This document shows positions 36,828-46,318 of a stretch of 64,000 bases of DNA, in pieces. Every line of letters starts with the position of its first letter. Within the stretch, counting starts at the first letter, position 1. The notes below the pieces were generated by a model. The model saw only the letters and a list, made by a program, of their open reading frames with translations, was not told where the DNA came from and made no database searches. The position numbers and the translations under genes were made by a program. The stretch is from JADLGL01 sp963823045 (GTDB taxonomy: Bacteria > Pseudomonadota > Alphaproteobacteria > Rhizobiales > Kaistiaceae). Location of the stretch: positions 629,085-693,084 of the forward strand of contig CAWGKA010000012.1 of NCBI GenBank assembly GCA_963823045.1, in the 5' to 3' direction.

Positions 36828-37386
36828 CCCCTCGGCAGAGACGGTTTTTCCCAATCCGGCGCTGCTCAAGCGGCTGATCCGGACAATCCCCGATTACCCG
36901 AAGCCCGGCATCCAGTTCCGCGACATCACCACCTTGCTCGCAGATCCCATTGGCCTGCGCGCCTCCGTCGACGGCCTGCTGCTCCCGTTTCTCGACGCCA
37001 GGATCGACTATGTCGTCGGCATCGAAGCGCGCGGCTTCATCCTCGGCGGTGCGGTGGCGCATGAGCTTGGCCGGGGATTCGTGCCGATCCGCAAGAAGGG
37101 CAAGCTGCCGGGCAAGGTGATCGGCCAGGACTATGAGCTCGAATATGGCGTCGACACGATCGAGATCCATGCCGACGCCATCCTGCCGCGCAGTCGGGTC
37201 CTGCTGATCGATGACCTCATCGCCACCGGCGGCACCGCCGAAGCGGCCGCGAAGCTGATCGCCCTGTCGGGCGGCGAACTCGTCGCCGCCAGCTTCGTCA
37301 TCGACCTGCCCGATCTCGGCGGTGCGGCGCGGCTGACCAAGGCCGGCATCGCCGTCCACACGCTGGTTTCGTTTGAAGGAGACTGA
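36820..37386 (+). CDS. apt: Adenine phosphoribosyltransferase
   Basis: Purine salvage: adenine plus PRPP to AMP. I place the start at the TTG at 36820, overlapping the upstream TAG, since the longer frame from 36763 lies inside the preceding gene. The 188-residue product has GIQFRDITTLLADP, IEARGFILGGAVAHELG and the PRPP-binding VLLIDDLIATGGTAEAA. Enzyme assignment is secure; the start is less sure. Confidence 0.92.
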   Translation: MSSPSAETVFPNPALLKRLIRTIPDYPKPGIQFRDITTLLADPIGLRASVDGLLLPFLDARIDYVVGIEARGFILGGAVAHELGRGFVPIRKKGKLPGKVIGQDYELEYGVDTIEIHADAILPRSRVLLIDDLIATGGTAEAAAKLIALSGGELVAASFVIDLPDLGGAARLTKAGIAVHTLVSFEGD

Positions 37387-37424
37387 GGCCTGGGCCTTGG
37401 TCCGATCACATCCACGAGGCAACA

Positions 37425-38096
37425 ATGAGTGAATTCGCGTTTCTGATCGGGTACCGCCATGTGTCGTCATGGTCGCTGCGCGGCTGGATGATAATGCGCA
37501 AGACCGGTGCGCCTTTCGAAGAGGTGCTGATCCGCTATCGCCTGCCGGAGCACAAGGCACGGCTGACTGCGATGAGCCCGACGTCGAAGGTGCCGCTCCT
37601 CATCCATGAGCGCGGCGAGGAGACGGTGAAGGTCTGGGATTCGATCGCTATCGGCGAATATCTCGCCGAGATCTTCCCCGAGCGGAAGCTGTGGCCGGAG
37701 GATCCGGTCGCGCGCGCGTTGGCGCGTTCGATTTCGGCGGAGATGCATTCGGGGTTCCGCCCGCTGCGCGATCGCCTCGACATGGACCTCCTTGGCCGCC
37801 ACGAGGGCGTCTCCGTCGATGACGAGCCGGTGGCGAGCGATCTTGCACGCATCGAACAGATCTGGACGGAGTGCCGCGAGAAATACGGCGAGCGCGAAGG
37901 CGGACCCTATCTCTTCGGCCATTTCACCGTCGCCGACGCCATGTATGCGCCGGTGGCGACGCGGTTCCGCACCTATGGCGTCAAGCTTTCGCCGGTGGCC
38001 GAGGCCTACAAGGACGCGATGCTCAACGATCCGGACATGAAGGCCTGGGAGGACGCGGCGCGGAACGAAGCGCCGCCGGAGCCGAAGCCGGAATAG
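37425..38096 (+). CDS. Glutathione S-transferase family protein
   Basis: 223 residues. The thioredoxin-like N-terminal domain begins FLIGYRHVSSWSLRGWMIMRKTG, with the conserved proline in TSKVPLLIHERG and the DSIAIGEYLAE motif for glutathione binding; the helical C-terminal domain carries FGHFTVADAMYAPVATRF. Substrate unknown. A second, unrelated GST lies at 49443-50039. Confidence 0.87.
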   Translation: MSEFAFLIGYRHVSSWSLRGWMIMRKTGAPFEEVLIRYRLPEHKARLTAMSPTSKVPLLIHERGEETVKVWDSIAIGEYLAEIFPERKLWPEDPVARALARSISAEMHSGFRPLRDRLDMDLLGRHEGVSVDDEPVASDLARIEQIWTECREKYGEREGGPYLFGHFTVADAMYAPVATRFRTYGVKLSPVAEAYKDAMLNDPDMKAWEDAARNEAPPEPKPE

Positions 38097-38427
38097 CGTT
38101 CCCCTCACATCTGATGCGTGGTGGTTCTGCGGGACGTTCCGGGACCGCCGGCCGTGGCGGAGGGGGCCTCTCCGGCCGTCGACACGCACCCGCATTCCAA
38201 GGCAACATATGCGCCCGCGGGCCTGTGCCGGATCGGCACGACAAAGGTTAACGGCATCAGTGATTTGGAGACGTTTTCAGGCGGCCTCTAGCGCCCCGCC
38301 CGGGGCGAGACTCAACATCTAGCGGTGATCAAATCGGCAACCGGCGCCGGTCAGTGATTCGGACAGGGTTTGTTCGCGCTGTGGTCCGAGTGTTAACACG
38401 CGTGGCGAAAGCGCGGGAGGAACGGTC
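38097..38427. other. Intergenic region
   Basis: 330 bp without a supportable gene. CGCCCCG-CC-CGGGGCG at 38292-38307 is a perfect hairpin that could terminate the GST message. The sequence just before the next gene carries a GGGAGGAAC ribosome site (38415-38423). Confidence 0.45.
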
Positions 38428-38874
38428 TTGGCGAAGGTGAGGGTGGTGACGCGGATCGAGGCGCCCGCCGAGGAGGTCTGGAGCCTTCTTACCAAGATCA
38501 ACCGCTATCCGAAGTGGGATGCGTTCGCTAACGAGATCCTGTCGACCTCGGCCTCGCGCCTGAAGCTCGGCAGCACCTATGAGGAGCGCTCCGGCAATGA
38601 GCGCAGCAGTTGGAAGGTGACGTCGTTCGACGCGCCGCGGCGACAGGTGCATGCCGGCACGGTTGGCTTCATGGGGCAGGTGACGCGGGAGTTCGTCGTC
38701 GAGCCGGCCGGCGAGGGCGCCGAGCTGCGTCAGACGATTTCGTTCGACGTCATGCCCGGCCTTGCACGGCCGTTCGGCCTGCTCGCCGAGAAGCTGTTTA
38801 TCGAACGCATGGTGCGGCGGCGCCTGACCCAGAGCGGCGAAGCCCTGGGCCGTGCGCTTGCCGAAGAGGACTAG
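38428..38874 (+). CDS. SRPBCC family protein
   Basis: 148 residues of the START/Bet v1-like lipid-binding fold, starting at a TTG at 38428 that has the strong GGGAGG site 4-10 bases upstream. The family beginning EAPAEEVWSLLTKINRYPKWDAF is clear. The product could bind a small hydrophobic ligand; no enzyme role can be read. It ends in four shared bases with the convergent L,D-transpeptidase gene. Confidence 0.83.
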   Translation: MAKVRVVTRIEAPAEEVWSLLTKINRYPKWDAFANEILSTSASRLKLGSTYEERSGNERSSWKVTSFDAPRRQVHAGTVGFMGQVTREFVVEPAGEGAELRQTISFDVMPGLARPFGLLAEKLFIERMVRRRLTQSGEALGRALAEED

Positions 38875-39557
38875 GCCTCGAGGACGATCACCTTGGTGCC
38901 GACCGGTGTGCGGTCGTAGAGGTGCATGATGTCCTGGTTCATCAGGCCGACGCAGCCGGAGGAGACGCCGTTGCCGATCGTCCATTCCAGGCGCGTGCCG
39001 TAGATGGTGTAGAGCGTGTAGACGCCGTCCTGATAGAGATAAAGCGTGCGCGCCCCGAGCGGGTTGTCGAGGCCCGGCGGCATGCCGCCAGCATATTGCA
39101 CCAGCGTCGGGTCGCGGCCGATCTGATCCGGCGTCGGCGTCCAAACCGCCCATTCCGCCTTGCGCCCGATATAGGCTTCGCCGCTCCACAGGAAGCCGGC
39201 GCGGCCGACATTGGCGCCATAACGCGTGGCGAAGCCGTCTTCCTCGATGCGGTAAAGATAGTAGTTGCCCGGGTCGATGACGATCGTGCCCGGCTCCTGG
39301 TCGGTATTGTAGCGCACGACCTTCCGCAGATATTGCGGCGCGATCTGGCGCAGATCGGCGGCCGGAATCGGGAAGCGTTCGTCGGGGCGCGCGCCATACA
39401 TCGCCTCGTAGTCGGCGGCGCCGAAGCGCGGCGTGCCGGCAATCGTCTGGCAGCCCGCGAGGGCGAGAGCGCCCGCAGCGCCGAGTGAGCCAAGCAGCAA
39501 AGAGCGGCGGCTGATGAGCGGGGACGCGAGATCGGCAGGCTGGTCAAACGACGGCAC
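38871..39557 (-). CDS. L,D-transpeptidase (YkuD family), Tat-exported
   Basis: 228 residues. SRRSLLLGS looks like a Tat-type motif and LALAGC (C36) like a lipobox, so a membrane-anchored periplasmic enzyme is inferred. The catalytic segment NGVSSGCVGLMNQDIMHLYD fits the YkuD family. It would make 3-3 cross-links or attach lipoproteins to peptidoglycan. Confidence 0.9.
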   Translation of the reverse strand: MPSFDQPADLASPLISRRSLLLGSLGAAGALALAGCQTIAGTPRFGAADYEAMYGARPDERFPIPAADLRQIAPQYLRKVVRYNTDQEPGTIVIDPGNYYLYRIEEDGFATRYGANVGRAGFLWSGEAYIGRKAEWAVWTPTPDQIGRDPTLVQYAGGMPPGLDNPLGARTLYLYQDGVYTLYTIYGTRLEWTIGNGVSSGCVGLMNQDIMHLYDRTPVGTKVIVLEA

Positions 39558-39715
39558 GAGGTCCTCCTTTGGCTCAACCCGTGGCGGCGTCCCCAGATAC
39601 CCGCGGCTGCGGGCTAGGAGATCATGGCGAAAGGCTGGAGCCCCCGAGTTGCCCGTCTGTTTTAGGAAGCCGCGTCGAGTCGGTCAAACCCCGGGCCGGT
39701 CTCCGGTGGGTAGTC

Positions 39716-40678
39716 CTAGGCTTCAATGGTGGCGTGGCCGAGCACGCTGGCCCAGCCGAAGCCCGTGAGGCGTTCGCTTTCGTCCCACAGCCGCGCGGCG
39801 TTGCTGGTGTTGAGCGCGGTCTTGGTTACGGGGGAATCGCTCACCCGCCCGCGCGTGTCGCCCATGCCGACCGGGCCGTAATAGGCGCCGCGCCTGGCCT
39901 CGGTGCCTGCGGCGGCAAGCACGAGAGGAACGGCGCCGGCCGCGACCGACTGGCCGATGATCGGGCCGATGATGCGATAGAGGACCTTGAGCGCGCCCGT
40001 CGGTCCGACGACCTGGAGGTTCGTTGTGGCGTAGCCCGGGTGGCAGACGATGGCGATCGACGACTTGCCGGCGGCCTGCAGCCGGCGGTCGAGCTCGAAG
40101 CCGTACATCATGTTCGCCAGCTTCGACTGGCAGTAGGCGCGGGTCGGCGCATAGTTGTTCGTCAGCATCAGGTCGTCGAGATAAAGGCGACCGCGCTTAT
40201 GGGCGATGGACGAGACCGGCACGAAGCGGCCACCGCGCTTCTCGACGAGGTCGAACAGCAGCCCGTCGAGCAGGAAATGGCCGAGATGGTTGGTGGCGAA
40301 TTGCAGCTCGTAGCCGTCCGGCGATTTCCGCTGCGGCGTCTGCATGACGCCGGCATTGTTGACGATGGCGTCGAGGCCATCAAAGCGCTCGGCGATTTCG
40401 GCGGCGGCCTTGCGAACGGACTCGAGGCTGGCGAGATCGATCACCACGGTATCGACCTGGCCAGACCCGAGCCGGTTCACCTCAGCGGCGGCTGCCTTCG
40501 CCTTGTCGGCGTTGCGGCTGGCGATGATGACGTCGGCGTTCTTGGCCGCGAGGAACTTCGCCGCCGCGAAACCGAGGCCGGTGTTGGCGCCGGTGATGAG
40601 ATAGCGCTTGCCGGCGAGGTCCGGCAGGCGGTCCGGCGTCCAGTTGGTGAAGCCTGAATTCGCGATCTTCTGAGCCAT
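39716..40678 (-). CDS. SDR family NAD(P)-dependent oxidoreductase
   Basis: 320 residues. TGANTGLGFAAAK is the nucleotide-binding motif, NNAGV is present, and YCQSKLAN carries the catalytic Tyr-x3-Lys. Length and motifs resemble the retinol dehydrogenase-like group, but substrate cannot be assigned. Adjacent to a divergent promoter region with the GST-like cluster. Confidence 0.88.
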   Translation of the reverse strand: MAQKIANSGFTNWTPDRLPDLAGKRYLITGANTGLGFAAAKFLAAKNADVIIASRNADKAKAAAAEVNRLGSGQVDTVVIDLASLESVRKAAAEIAERFDGLDAIVNNAGVMQTPQRKSPDGYELQFATNHLGHFLLDGLLFDLVEKRGGRFVPVSSIAHKRGRLYLDDLMLTNNYAPTRAYCQSKLANMMYGFELDRRLQAAGKSSIAIVCHPGYATTNLQVVGPTGALKVLYRIIGPIIGQSVAAGAVPLVLAAAGTEARRGAYYGPVGMGDTRGRVSDSPVTKTALNTSNAARLWDESERLTGFGWASVLGHATIEA

Positions 40679-40768
40679 CGGCAGCGTCTCCTCTCATAGG
40701 GCGGGAGATAGGCGCGACGGCCGAAAAATGCCAGGCGAGGCTAGTACCGTGATCGCCGAAGTGGGCCG

Positions 40769-41866
40769 TTAGACCCCGAATTTGAACAGCATCACGTCGC
40801 CGTCGGCGACGATGTATTCCTTGCCTTCGTCGCGGGCCTTGCCGGCATCCTTGGCCGGCTGCTCGCCGCCGAGCGCAACATAGTCGTCGTAGGCGATGGT
40901 CTGGGCGCGGATGAAGCCGCGCTCGAAATCGCTGTGGATGGTGCCGGCGGCCTGCGGCGCCTTGGTGCCCTTCTCGATCGTCCAGGCGCGCGCTTCCTTC
41001 GGCCCGGCGGTGAAGAAGGTGATGAGGCCGAGGAGGTCGTAGCCGGCGCGGATGAGGCGGTCGAGGCCGGGTTCTTCCAGCCCCAGCGTCTCAAGGAACT
41101 CGGCCTGCTCGGCGGGATCGAGCTGGGCGATCTCGGCCTCGATGGCGGCCGAGATGACGACGCAGCCGGCGCCCTCGGCCTTGGCCTTCTCCTCGACCCT
41201 GGCGGAATAGGCGTTGCCGGTCGCGGCCGAGGCCTCGTCGACATTGCAGACATAAAGGACCGGTTTCGAGGTCAGCAGGCCGAGGCCCGCGAAGGTCTCG
41301 GCGTCGTCCTCGGCGACGGCAAGCTGGCGCGCGGGCTTGCCTTCGCGGAGGAGGTCGAGCGCGCCCTGCATGAGCGGAACGACGCGTTTCGCCTCCTTGT
41401 CGCCGACCTGCGCCTTCTTCTGCAGCGGCGTGATGCGGCGCTCCAGGCTCTCCATGTCGGCGATCATCAGTTCGGTCTCGACCGTCTCGGCATCGGCAAC
41501 CGGATCGACGCGGCCCTCGACATGGGTGATGTCGCCGCTGTCGAAGCAGCGCAGCACATGGGCGATGGCGTCGACCTCGCGGATATTGGCGAGGAACTGA
41601 TTGCCGAGACCTTCGCCCTTTGATGCGCCGCGGACGAGGCCGGCAATGTCGACGAAGGTGATGCGCGTCGGCACGATGTTCACCGACTTGGCGATGGCGG
41701 CGAGCTTGTCGAGGCGCGGATCGGGGACGGCAACCTCGCCGGTGTTCGGCTCGATGGTGCAGAACGGATAGTTCGCCGCCTGTGCCGCCGCCGTCTTGGT
41801 GAGCGCGTTGAAAAGGGTCGACTTGCCGACATTGGGCAGGCCGACGATGCCGCATTTGAAGCCCAT
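40769..41866 (-). CDS. ychF: Redox-regulated ATPase YchF
   Basis: Obg-like GTPase/ATPase linked to ribosome and redox stress. 365 residues: G1 GLPNVGKSTLFNALT, G3 FVDIAGLVRGASKGEGLGNQFL, a C-terminal TGS domain beginning LITFFTAGPKEARAWTIEKG. Its start overlaps the pth stop by one base. Order prs-rplY-pth-ychF is common in Rhizobiales. Confidence 0.97.
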   Translation of the reverse strand: MGFKCGIVGLPNVGKSTLFNALTKTAAAQAANYPFCTIEPNTGEVAVPDPRLDKLAAIAKSVNIVPTRITFVDIAGLVRGASKGEGLGNQFLANIREVDAIAHVLRCFDSGDITHVEGRVDPVADAETVETELMIADMESLERRITPLQKKAQVGDKEAKRVVPLMQGALDLLREGKPARQLAVAEDDAETFAGLGLLTSKPVLYVCNVDEASAATGNAYSARVEEKAKAEGAGCVVISAAIEAEIAQLDPAEQAEFLETLGLEEPGLDRLIRAGYDLLGLITFFTAGPKEARAWTIEKGTKAPQAAGTIHSDFERGFIRAQTIAYDDYVALGGEQPAKDAGKARDEGKEYIVADGDVMLFKFGV

Positions 41867-42567
41867 CAGGCTTGATCCTTGCCGGTGAAGAGGCGGCGGA
41901 GGCCTGCGAAGGGCCCCTTAGCCGGCTCAGATTCTGATTCCGTTGTGGGCTCTTTCGTCTTGCTTTCGCTCGGCTTTTCTTTCTTCGCCGGATTCGCAAT
42001 TGGCTTCAGCGCGGAGGCGAGGCGGGTTGCGAGGAGTTCGTCGCGGCGTTCGCCGAGGAGGTCCGCATTGGCGGCGATGGCGCTCAGCAGCGGGTCGAGC
42101 CACTCGCGATCGGCCTTGGCGAAGTCGTGCAGGACGTGGCCATGGACGAGATCCTTGTGGCCAGGATGGCCGACGCCGATGCGGACGCGCCGATAGTCGT
42201 TGCCGATATGGGCCGTGACAGAGCGGAGCCCGTTATGGCCGGCCGCGCCGCCGCCGGTCTTCACGCGTGTCTTGCCGGGGGCGAGGTCGAGTTCGTCATG
42301 AATGACGACGACGTCGGCCGGCTCGATCTTGAAGAAGCGGAGCGCTTCGCCGACGGCCTGGCCGGATTCGTTCATGAAGGTTGTCGGCTTCATCAGCACC
42401 GCTTTGTCGCCGCCGAGATGACCTTCGGCGATTTCGGCGTGAAAACGGGTGCGCCAGGGCGAGAAAGTGTGGCGGGAATATATGGCGTCAACGGCCATAG
42501 CCCCGACATTGTGGCGGTGGCCGGCATATTGGGCACCGGGATTGCCCAGTCCGACGATCAGGAGCAT
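41866..42567 (-). CDS. pth: Peptidyl-tRNA hydrolase
   Basis: Recycles peptidyl-tRNA. 233 residues, longer than the usual 190 because of a charged C-terminal extension (PIANPAKKEKPSESKTKEPTT). Catalytic features: VGLGNPGAQYAGHRHNVG (Asn and His), FMNESGQAVGEAL, IHDELDLAPGKTRVK, and GHNGLRSVTAHIGNDYRRVRIGVGHPGHKD. Codon overlap with ychF. Confidence 0.96.
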   Translation of the reverse strand: MLLIVGLGNPGAQYAGHRHNVGAMAVDAIYSRHTFSPWRTRFHAEIAEGHLGGDKAVLMKPTTFMNESGQAVGEALRFFKIEPADVVVIHDELDLAPGKTRVKTGGGAAGHNGLRSVTAHIGNDYRRVRIGVGHPGHKDLVHGHVLHDFAKADREWLDPLLSAIAANADLLGERRDELLATRLASALKPIANPAKKEKPSESKTKEPTTESESEPAKGPFAGLRRLFTGKDQA

Positions 42568-42614
42568 CGCCTCAGATCCTGAAGCGCGGCGACCGGGCAG
42601 GTGGCCCGGAAGCG

Positions 42615-43257
42615 TTACTCTTCTTCAGTCTTCTCGGCCTCGTCGGCCTCAGCCTCGGCTTCGCTCGCTTCGGTTGTCTCTTCCTTGAGGCCGGCCGGAG
42701 CGGCGATCGTAGCGATGGTGAAGTCGCGATCGGCGATGGTCGGCTTCACGCGGTCGGGCAGCTTGATCGCCGAGATGTGGATCGAATCGTTGATATCGAG
42801 GCCGGTCAGGTCGGCGATGAAAGCGTCCGGAATCTGGTCGGCCGGGCATGTCGACCTCGACCTCGTGTCGGACGATGTTGAGGGCGCCGCCGCGCTTCAG
42901 GCCGGGAGAGGCCTCTTCGTTGATGAAGTGGACCGGGATCTCCACGGTGAGCACCGAGTTGGCGGTGATGCGCAGGAAATCCACGTGGATCGGGAAGTCG
43001 CGCACCGGATCGAGCTGGAAGTCGCGCGGGATGACCCGAACCGGCGTGCCGTCGACATTGATCGTCAGCACGGTGGTCAGGAAGCTATGATGATGGATGC
43101 GCAGGTCCACATCCTTGTAGCCAAGGCTGACCGGAAGCGGGGGCTCGTCGCCGCCATAAATGATGCCAGGAACCTTGCCGGCACGACGCGTGGCCCGGGC
43201 CGCGCCCTTGCCAGAAGCTTCACGTACCGACGCCGAGAGCTCGACAGCCTCGCTCAT
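42615..43257 (-). CDS. rplY: Ribosomal protein bL25 (long form, frame disrupted)
   Basis: 5S-rRNA-binding ribosomal protein with CTC-type C-terminal domain. Start MSEAVELSASVREASGKG at 43257. The frame reads ILDA-like body RRAGKVPGIIYGG, FPIHVDFLRITANSVLTVEIPVHF, NIVRHEVEVDMP, then breaks at about 42843; the C-terminus in another frame reads ADQIPDAFIADLTGLDINDSI and ends in an acidic tail (EAEKTEEE) with TAA at 42617-42615. One extra C in a CCC run would explain the break. An essential-type ribosomal gene split this way suggests a consensus error. Confidence 0.93.
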
Positions 43258-43413
43258 TTCGCTACCAATCCCATAAAACTGAAAGGCCCGGTCAAAGCCG
43301 AGCCGCTGCCGCCCCATGCGCGGCAGGGGGCTTATAGAAGAGAGAAACCGGCGGCGCAACCACCCCATGACGGGCGGAACGCCGCCGCTGGCGCAGTGGC
43401 CTGTGGGGCAGCT

Positions 43414-44364
43414 TCAGTCGAAGAGGCTCGAAACGGACTCTTCGGCTGCCGTGCGCCGGATCGCTTCGCCGATGAGGGGGGCGATGGGCAGGACGCGGAT
43501 GTTCGGCGCGGCGCGGATGGCGGCGCTCGGGTAGATCGAATCGGTGATCACCAGTTCCCGCAGGGCCGATGAGGTGATGCGGGCGACTGCGCCGCCGGAG
43601 AGGACGCCGTGGGTCGTGTAGGCCCGCACCGACGCGGCGCCCTTTTCCAGGAGCGCAGTGGCCGCGTTGCACAGCGTGCCACCGGAATCGATGATGTCGT
43701 CGAAGAGGATGCAATCCATCCCCTCGACGTTGCCGATGATGTTCATGACCTCGGATTCGCCGGGCCGCTCGCGGCGCTTGTCGACGATCGCCAGCGGCGC
43801 GTCGATGCGCTTGGCCAGCGCCCGGGCGCGCACGACGCCGCCGACATCGGGCGAAACGATGATGACATTGGCGATGTCGTTCTGCTCGCGGATGTCGCGG
43901 GTGATGACCGGGGCCGAATAGAGATTGTCGGTCGGGATATCGAAGAAGCCCTGGATCTGCCCGGCATGGAGATCGAGGGTGAGGACGCGGTCGGCGCCGG
44001 CGCGGGTGATGAGATTGGCGACCAGCTTGGCTGAGATCGGCGTGCGCGGGCCGGGTTTGCGGTCCTGCCGGGCATAGCCGAAATAGGGCAGGACGGCGGT
44101 GATGCGCTGTGCGGAGGCCCTGCGAAGCGCATCGACGATGATGAGCAACTCCATCAAATGATCGTTGGCCGGATAGCTCGTCGACTGGATGGCGAAGACG
44201 TCCTCGCCGCGGACGTTCTCCTGAATCTCGACGAAGATCTCCTGGTCGGCGAAGCGGCGCACCATGCATCTGGCGAGCGGCAGCTCGAGGTAGTCGGCAA
44301 TAGCCTCCGCCAGCGGCCGGTTCGAATTACCGGCCACGAGTTTCATCGCGCGCATGGTGCTCAC
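43414..44364 (-). CDS. prs: Ribose-phosphate pyrophosphokinase
   Basis: Makes PRPP from ribose-5-phosphate and ATP. 316 residues: KLVAGNSNRPLAEAIADYL, YFGYARQDRKPGPRTPISAKLVAN, and the PRPP loop CILFDDIIDSGGTLCNAA. Start could be MSTMRAMK at 44364 or the inner ATG. It sits upstream of rplY. Confidence 0.96.
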   Translation of the reverse strand: MSTMRAMKLVAGNSNRPLAEAIADYLELPLARCMVRRFADQEIFVEIQENVRGEDVFAIQSTSYPANDHLMELLIIVDALRRASAQRITAVLPYFGYARQDRKPGPRTPISAKLVANLITRAGADRVLTLDLHAGQIQGFFDIPTDNLYSAPVITRDIREQNDIANVIIVSPDVGGVVRARALAKRIDAPLAIVDKRRERPGESEVMNIIGNVEGMDCILFDDIIDSGGTLCNAATALLEKGAASVRAYTTHGVLSGGAVARITSSALRELVITDSIYPSAAIRAAPNIRVLPIAPLIGEAIRRTAAEESVSSLFD

Positions 44365-44467
44365 CGGATCGGCTCAGCCTCTTCAGACGGGCGGCAACGC
44401 CCGGACCCTAAAGTCGGCTTGTAGCAATCAGGCCGGCAAAAACGCAATCGGCCCAATCGACAAAGCG

Positions 44468-44929
44468 TTAAGCGCTCACACGATTATCGTCGAGCCAACG
44501 CCGGAACTCGTCGAGAACATGGGTGACGACACCGTCGACGAGGGTGCTGTCGATTGCGTCCCACGGGTCGGGAGACGCGGCCTCGCTGCTCGTCTGGCCG
44601 CCGATGCGAGTGAGGCGGTTGCCGTTGCCGTCCTCGAAATCGAAGACATAGATCAGCAATGTCCCCGATGCGCTGCCGGCGACCGAGAGGTAGCCGCGCG
44701 CGATGACAGTGCCGCCCGCGCCCGGATCGAACTGGATGCCGTGAGCGGAAGCCTCGATGGCGAAGGCGGAGGAGAAGGCGTCCTGCACGCGGTCCGGCGT
44801 ATCTGGGAGATCGGCGAGCGATAGGCTGACGGAGCCGGTATTGGCGACCGCTGCCGATGTCGCCGCGGGGCCGGTCGTGGTGCAGCCGGCAAGCAGAAAG
44901 ATGGAAATGAGGGCAAGAACGCGGATCAT
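44468..44929 (-). CDS. Hypothetical lipoprotein
   Basis: About 153 residues from the ATG at 44929 (MIRVLALISIFLLAGC). The lipobox LLAGC predicts a lipoprotein with serine/threonine-rich mature N-terminus. The body (SLADLPDTPDRVQDAFSSAFAI, then TLLIYVFDFEDGNG) is not recognised. Lies between pgeF and prs. Confidence 0.72.
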   Translation of the reverse strand: MIRVLALISIFLLAGCTTTGPAATSAAVANTGSVSLSLADLPDTPDRVQDAFSSAFAIEASAHGIQFDPGAGGTVIARGYLSVAGSASGTLLIYVFDFEDGNGNRLTRIGGQTSSEAASPDPWDAIDSTLVDGVVTHVLDEFRRWLDDNRVSA

Positions 44930-45004
44930 GGCCAAAGCCATCCCTATCGCCAATGTCCCCCTGCCGCGGACACTAGCGGCAATTGCCGACGCAATCCACC
45001 GGCC

Positions 45005-45787
45005 TCAGGCGAGGGCGATGGCCGAAATCATGCGCCCATAATCCTTCTCGCCCCGATGGGTGGTGCGGCGGAAGGAGAAGAAGCGTTCCTCGTCGGCATA
45101 GGTGTCGAGGCCGAGGGCGGTGACTGCGCCGAGCCCCAGAAGTTCCAGCCGCGTCCAGACGAATGCGGTGAGGTCGAAGAAGAAGTGGTCGGGGCGATCG
45201 GCGGCGATGAAGAAGCGGGCGGTGTCCTCGTCATTGGCGAGAAAGCGCGCGCGGAACTCGGGGCCGACCTCGTAGGAGCGTTTCGCAATCGCCGGGCCAA
45301 TGGCCGCGGTGATGTTCCGTGGATTGGCGCCGAGCGTCGTCATCGCCACGACGGTCGCCTCGAGGACACCCTTCAGCGCGCCGCCCCAGCCGGCATGGGC
45401 GGCGGCGACAATGCGCGCCTCGGCATCGGCGAAGAGCACGGGGGCGCAATCGGCGGTGCCGACGGCAACGGCAAGGCCGATGGTGTTGGTGACGACGGCG
45501 TCGGCGTCGGGGCCTTCGCCCGGCGGCCAGGGCTCGGTGATGATGGCGACGTCGGCGCCATGCACCTGATGCGGCGAGGCGAGGTGGGTCGCCGCGACGC
45601 CAAGCGTCGCCGCGACGCGCGAGCGGTTGGCGAGGATGCGATCGCGATCGTCGCCCGAGCTGATCCCGCAATTGAGGCTGGCATAGACGCCTTCCGACAC
45701 GCCGCCGCGGCGCGTGAAGAAGCCATGCATCACGCTCGGCAGCGCAGCGAGCCGCGGGTCGGCAAGGTGTTCGGGATGATCGATCAT
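45005..45787 (-). CDS. pgeF: Peptidoglycan editing factor PgeF
   Basis: 260 residues of the YfiH/laccase-domain family: THLASPHQVHGADVAIIT with the first zinc-site His, VGTADCAPVLFADAEARIVAAAHAGWGGALKG with Cys and His ligands. It removes misincorporated residues from peptidoglycan precursors. Downstream of a DUF5946-like gene (overlap by four bases). Confidence 0.93.
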   Translation of the reverse strand: MIDHPEHLADPRLAALPSVMHGFFTRRGGVSEGVYASLNCGISSGDDRDRILANRSRVAATLGVAATHLASPHQVHGADVAIITEPWPPGEGPDADAVVTNTIGLAVAVGTADCAPVLFADAEARIVAAAHAGWGGALKGVLEATVVAMTTLGANPRNITAAIGPAIAKRSYEVGPEFRARFLANDEDTARFFIAADRPDHFFFDLTAFVWTRLELLGLGAVTALGLDTYADEERFFSFRRTTHRGEKDYGRMISAIALA

Positions 45788-46293
45788 GCGCGGCCGTGCC
45801 TCTTGTCGGCGCCGCCAGCGATGGCGCGATCAAGCCAGTCCCGCGCAATGGCGTGAAGCGGCGCGTATGCCTGCCAAACGTCCGCCGCCCAGTTGTCGAC
45901 CGCCGCGACGAAGGCCGAAGGATCATCGATGGCGTTGACGTCGGCGATGGTCATCGTGCCGCGTCGCTTCGGCAGCTTGGGCTTGTCGATGTCGACGGTG
46001 CCGTTCAGCCATTGCTGCAGCGCCATATTCGGCAGCGCAGGATTGCCGTCCCGTTCCATCAACTCGCACAGGCCGCAGAGATGCGCAGCGAGCGACTTGG
46101 CCGAGATGCAGTAGCGATCCGGATGTTGCAGCGTGTAGGTGTCGACGACCTTGCGGTGGACGCCGCCGAAACGGGCGTCGCCGAAGCTGCGCGCGCCGAG
46201 ATTCTGGAACAGCGCGTTGCAGGCATCGTCGCCGCCGGGAATGGCGAGGCCGCAGCCGGAGCAGACGTTGGGTTGGGCAGCTTGGTCGCTCAT
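45784..46293 (-). CDS. DUF5946 family protein
   Basis: About 169 residues from the ATG at 46293 (MSDQAAQPNVCSGCG). Early cysteines in VCSGCGLAIPGG, then HKxxVDTYxLQHPDRYC-type segment VVDTYTLQHPDRYCISAKSLAAHLCGLC and a helical C-terminus. Fits the DUF5946 family. It sits between midA and pgeF, where Rhizobiales usually have none, and overlaps pgeF by four bases, so it is translated with it. Function unknown; a cysteine-rich metal site is likely. Confidence 0.75.
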   Translation of the reverse strand: MSDQAAQPNVCSGCGLAIPGGDDACNALFQNLGARSFGDARFGGVHRKVVDTYTLQHPDRYCISAKSLAAHLCGLCELMERDGNPALPNMALQQWLNGTVDIDKPKLPKRRGTMTIADVNAIDDPSAFVAAVDNWAADVWQAYAPLHAIARDWLDRAIAGGADKRHGRA

Positions 46294-46318
46294 CGCGCCG
46301 GTGGTGACTCGCCGCCGG

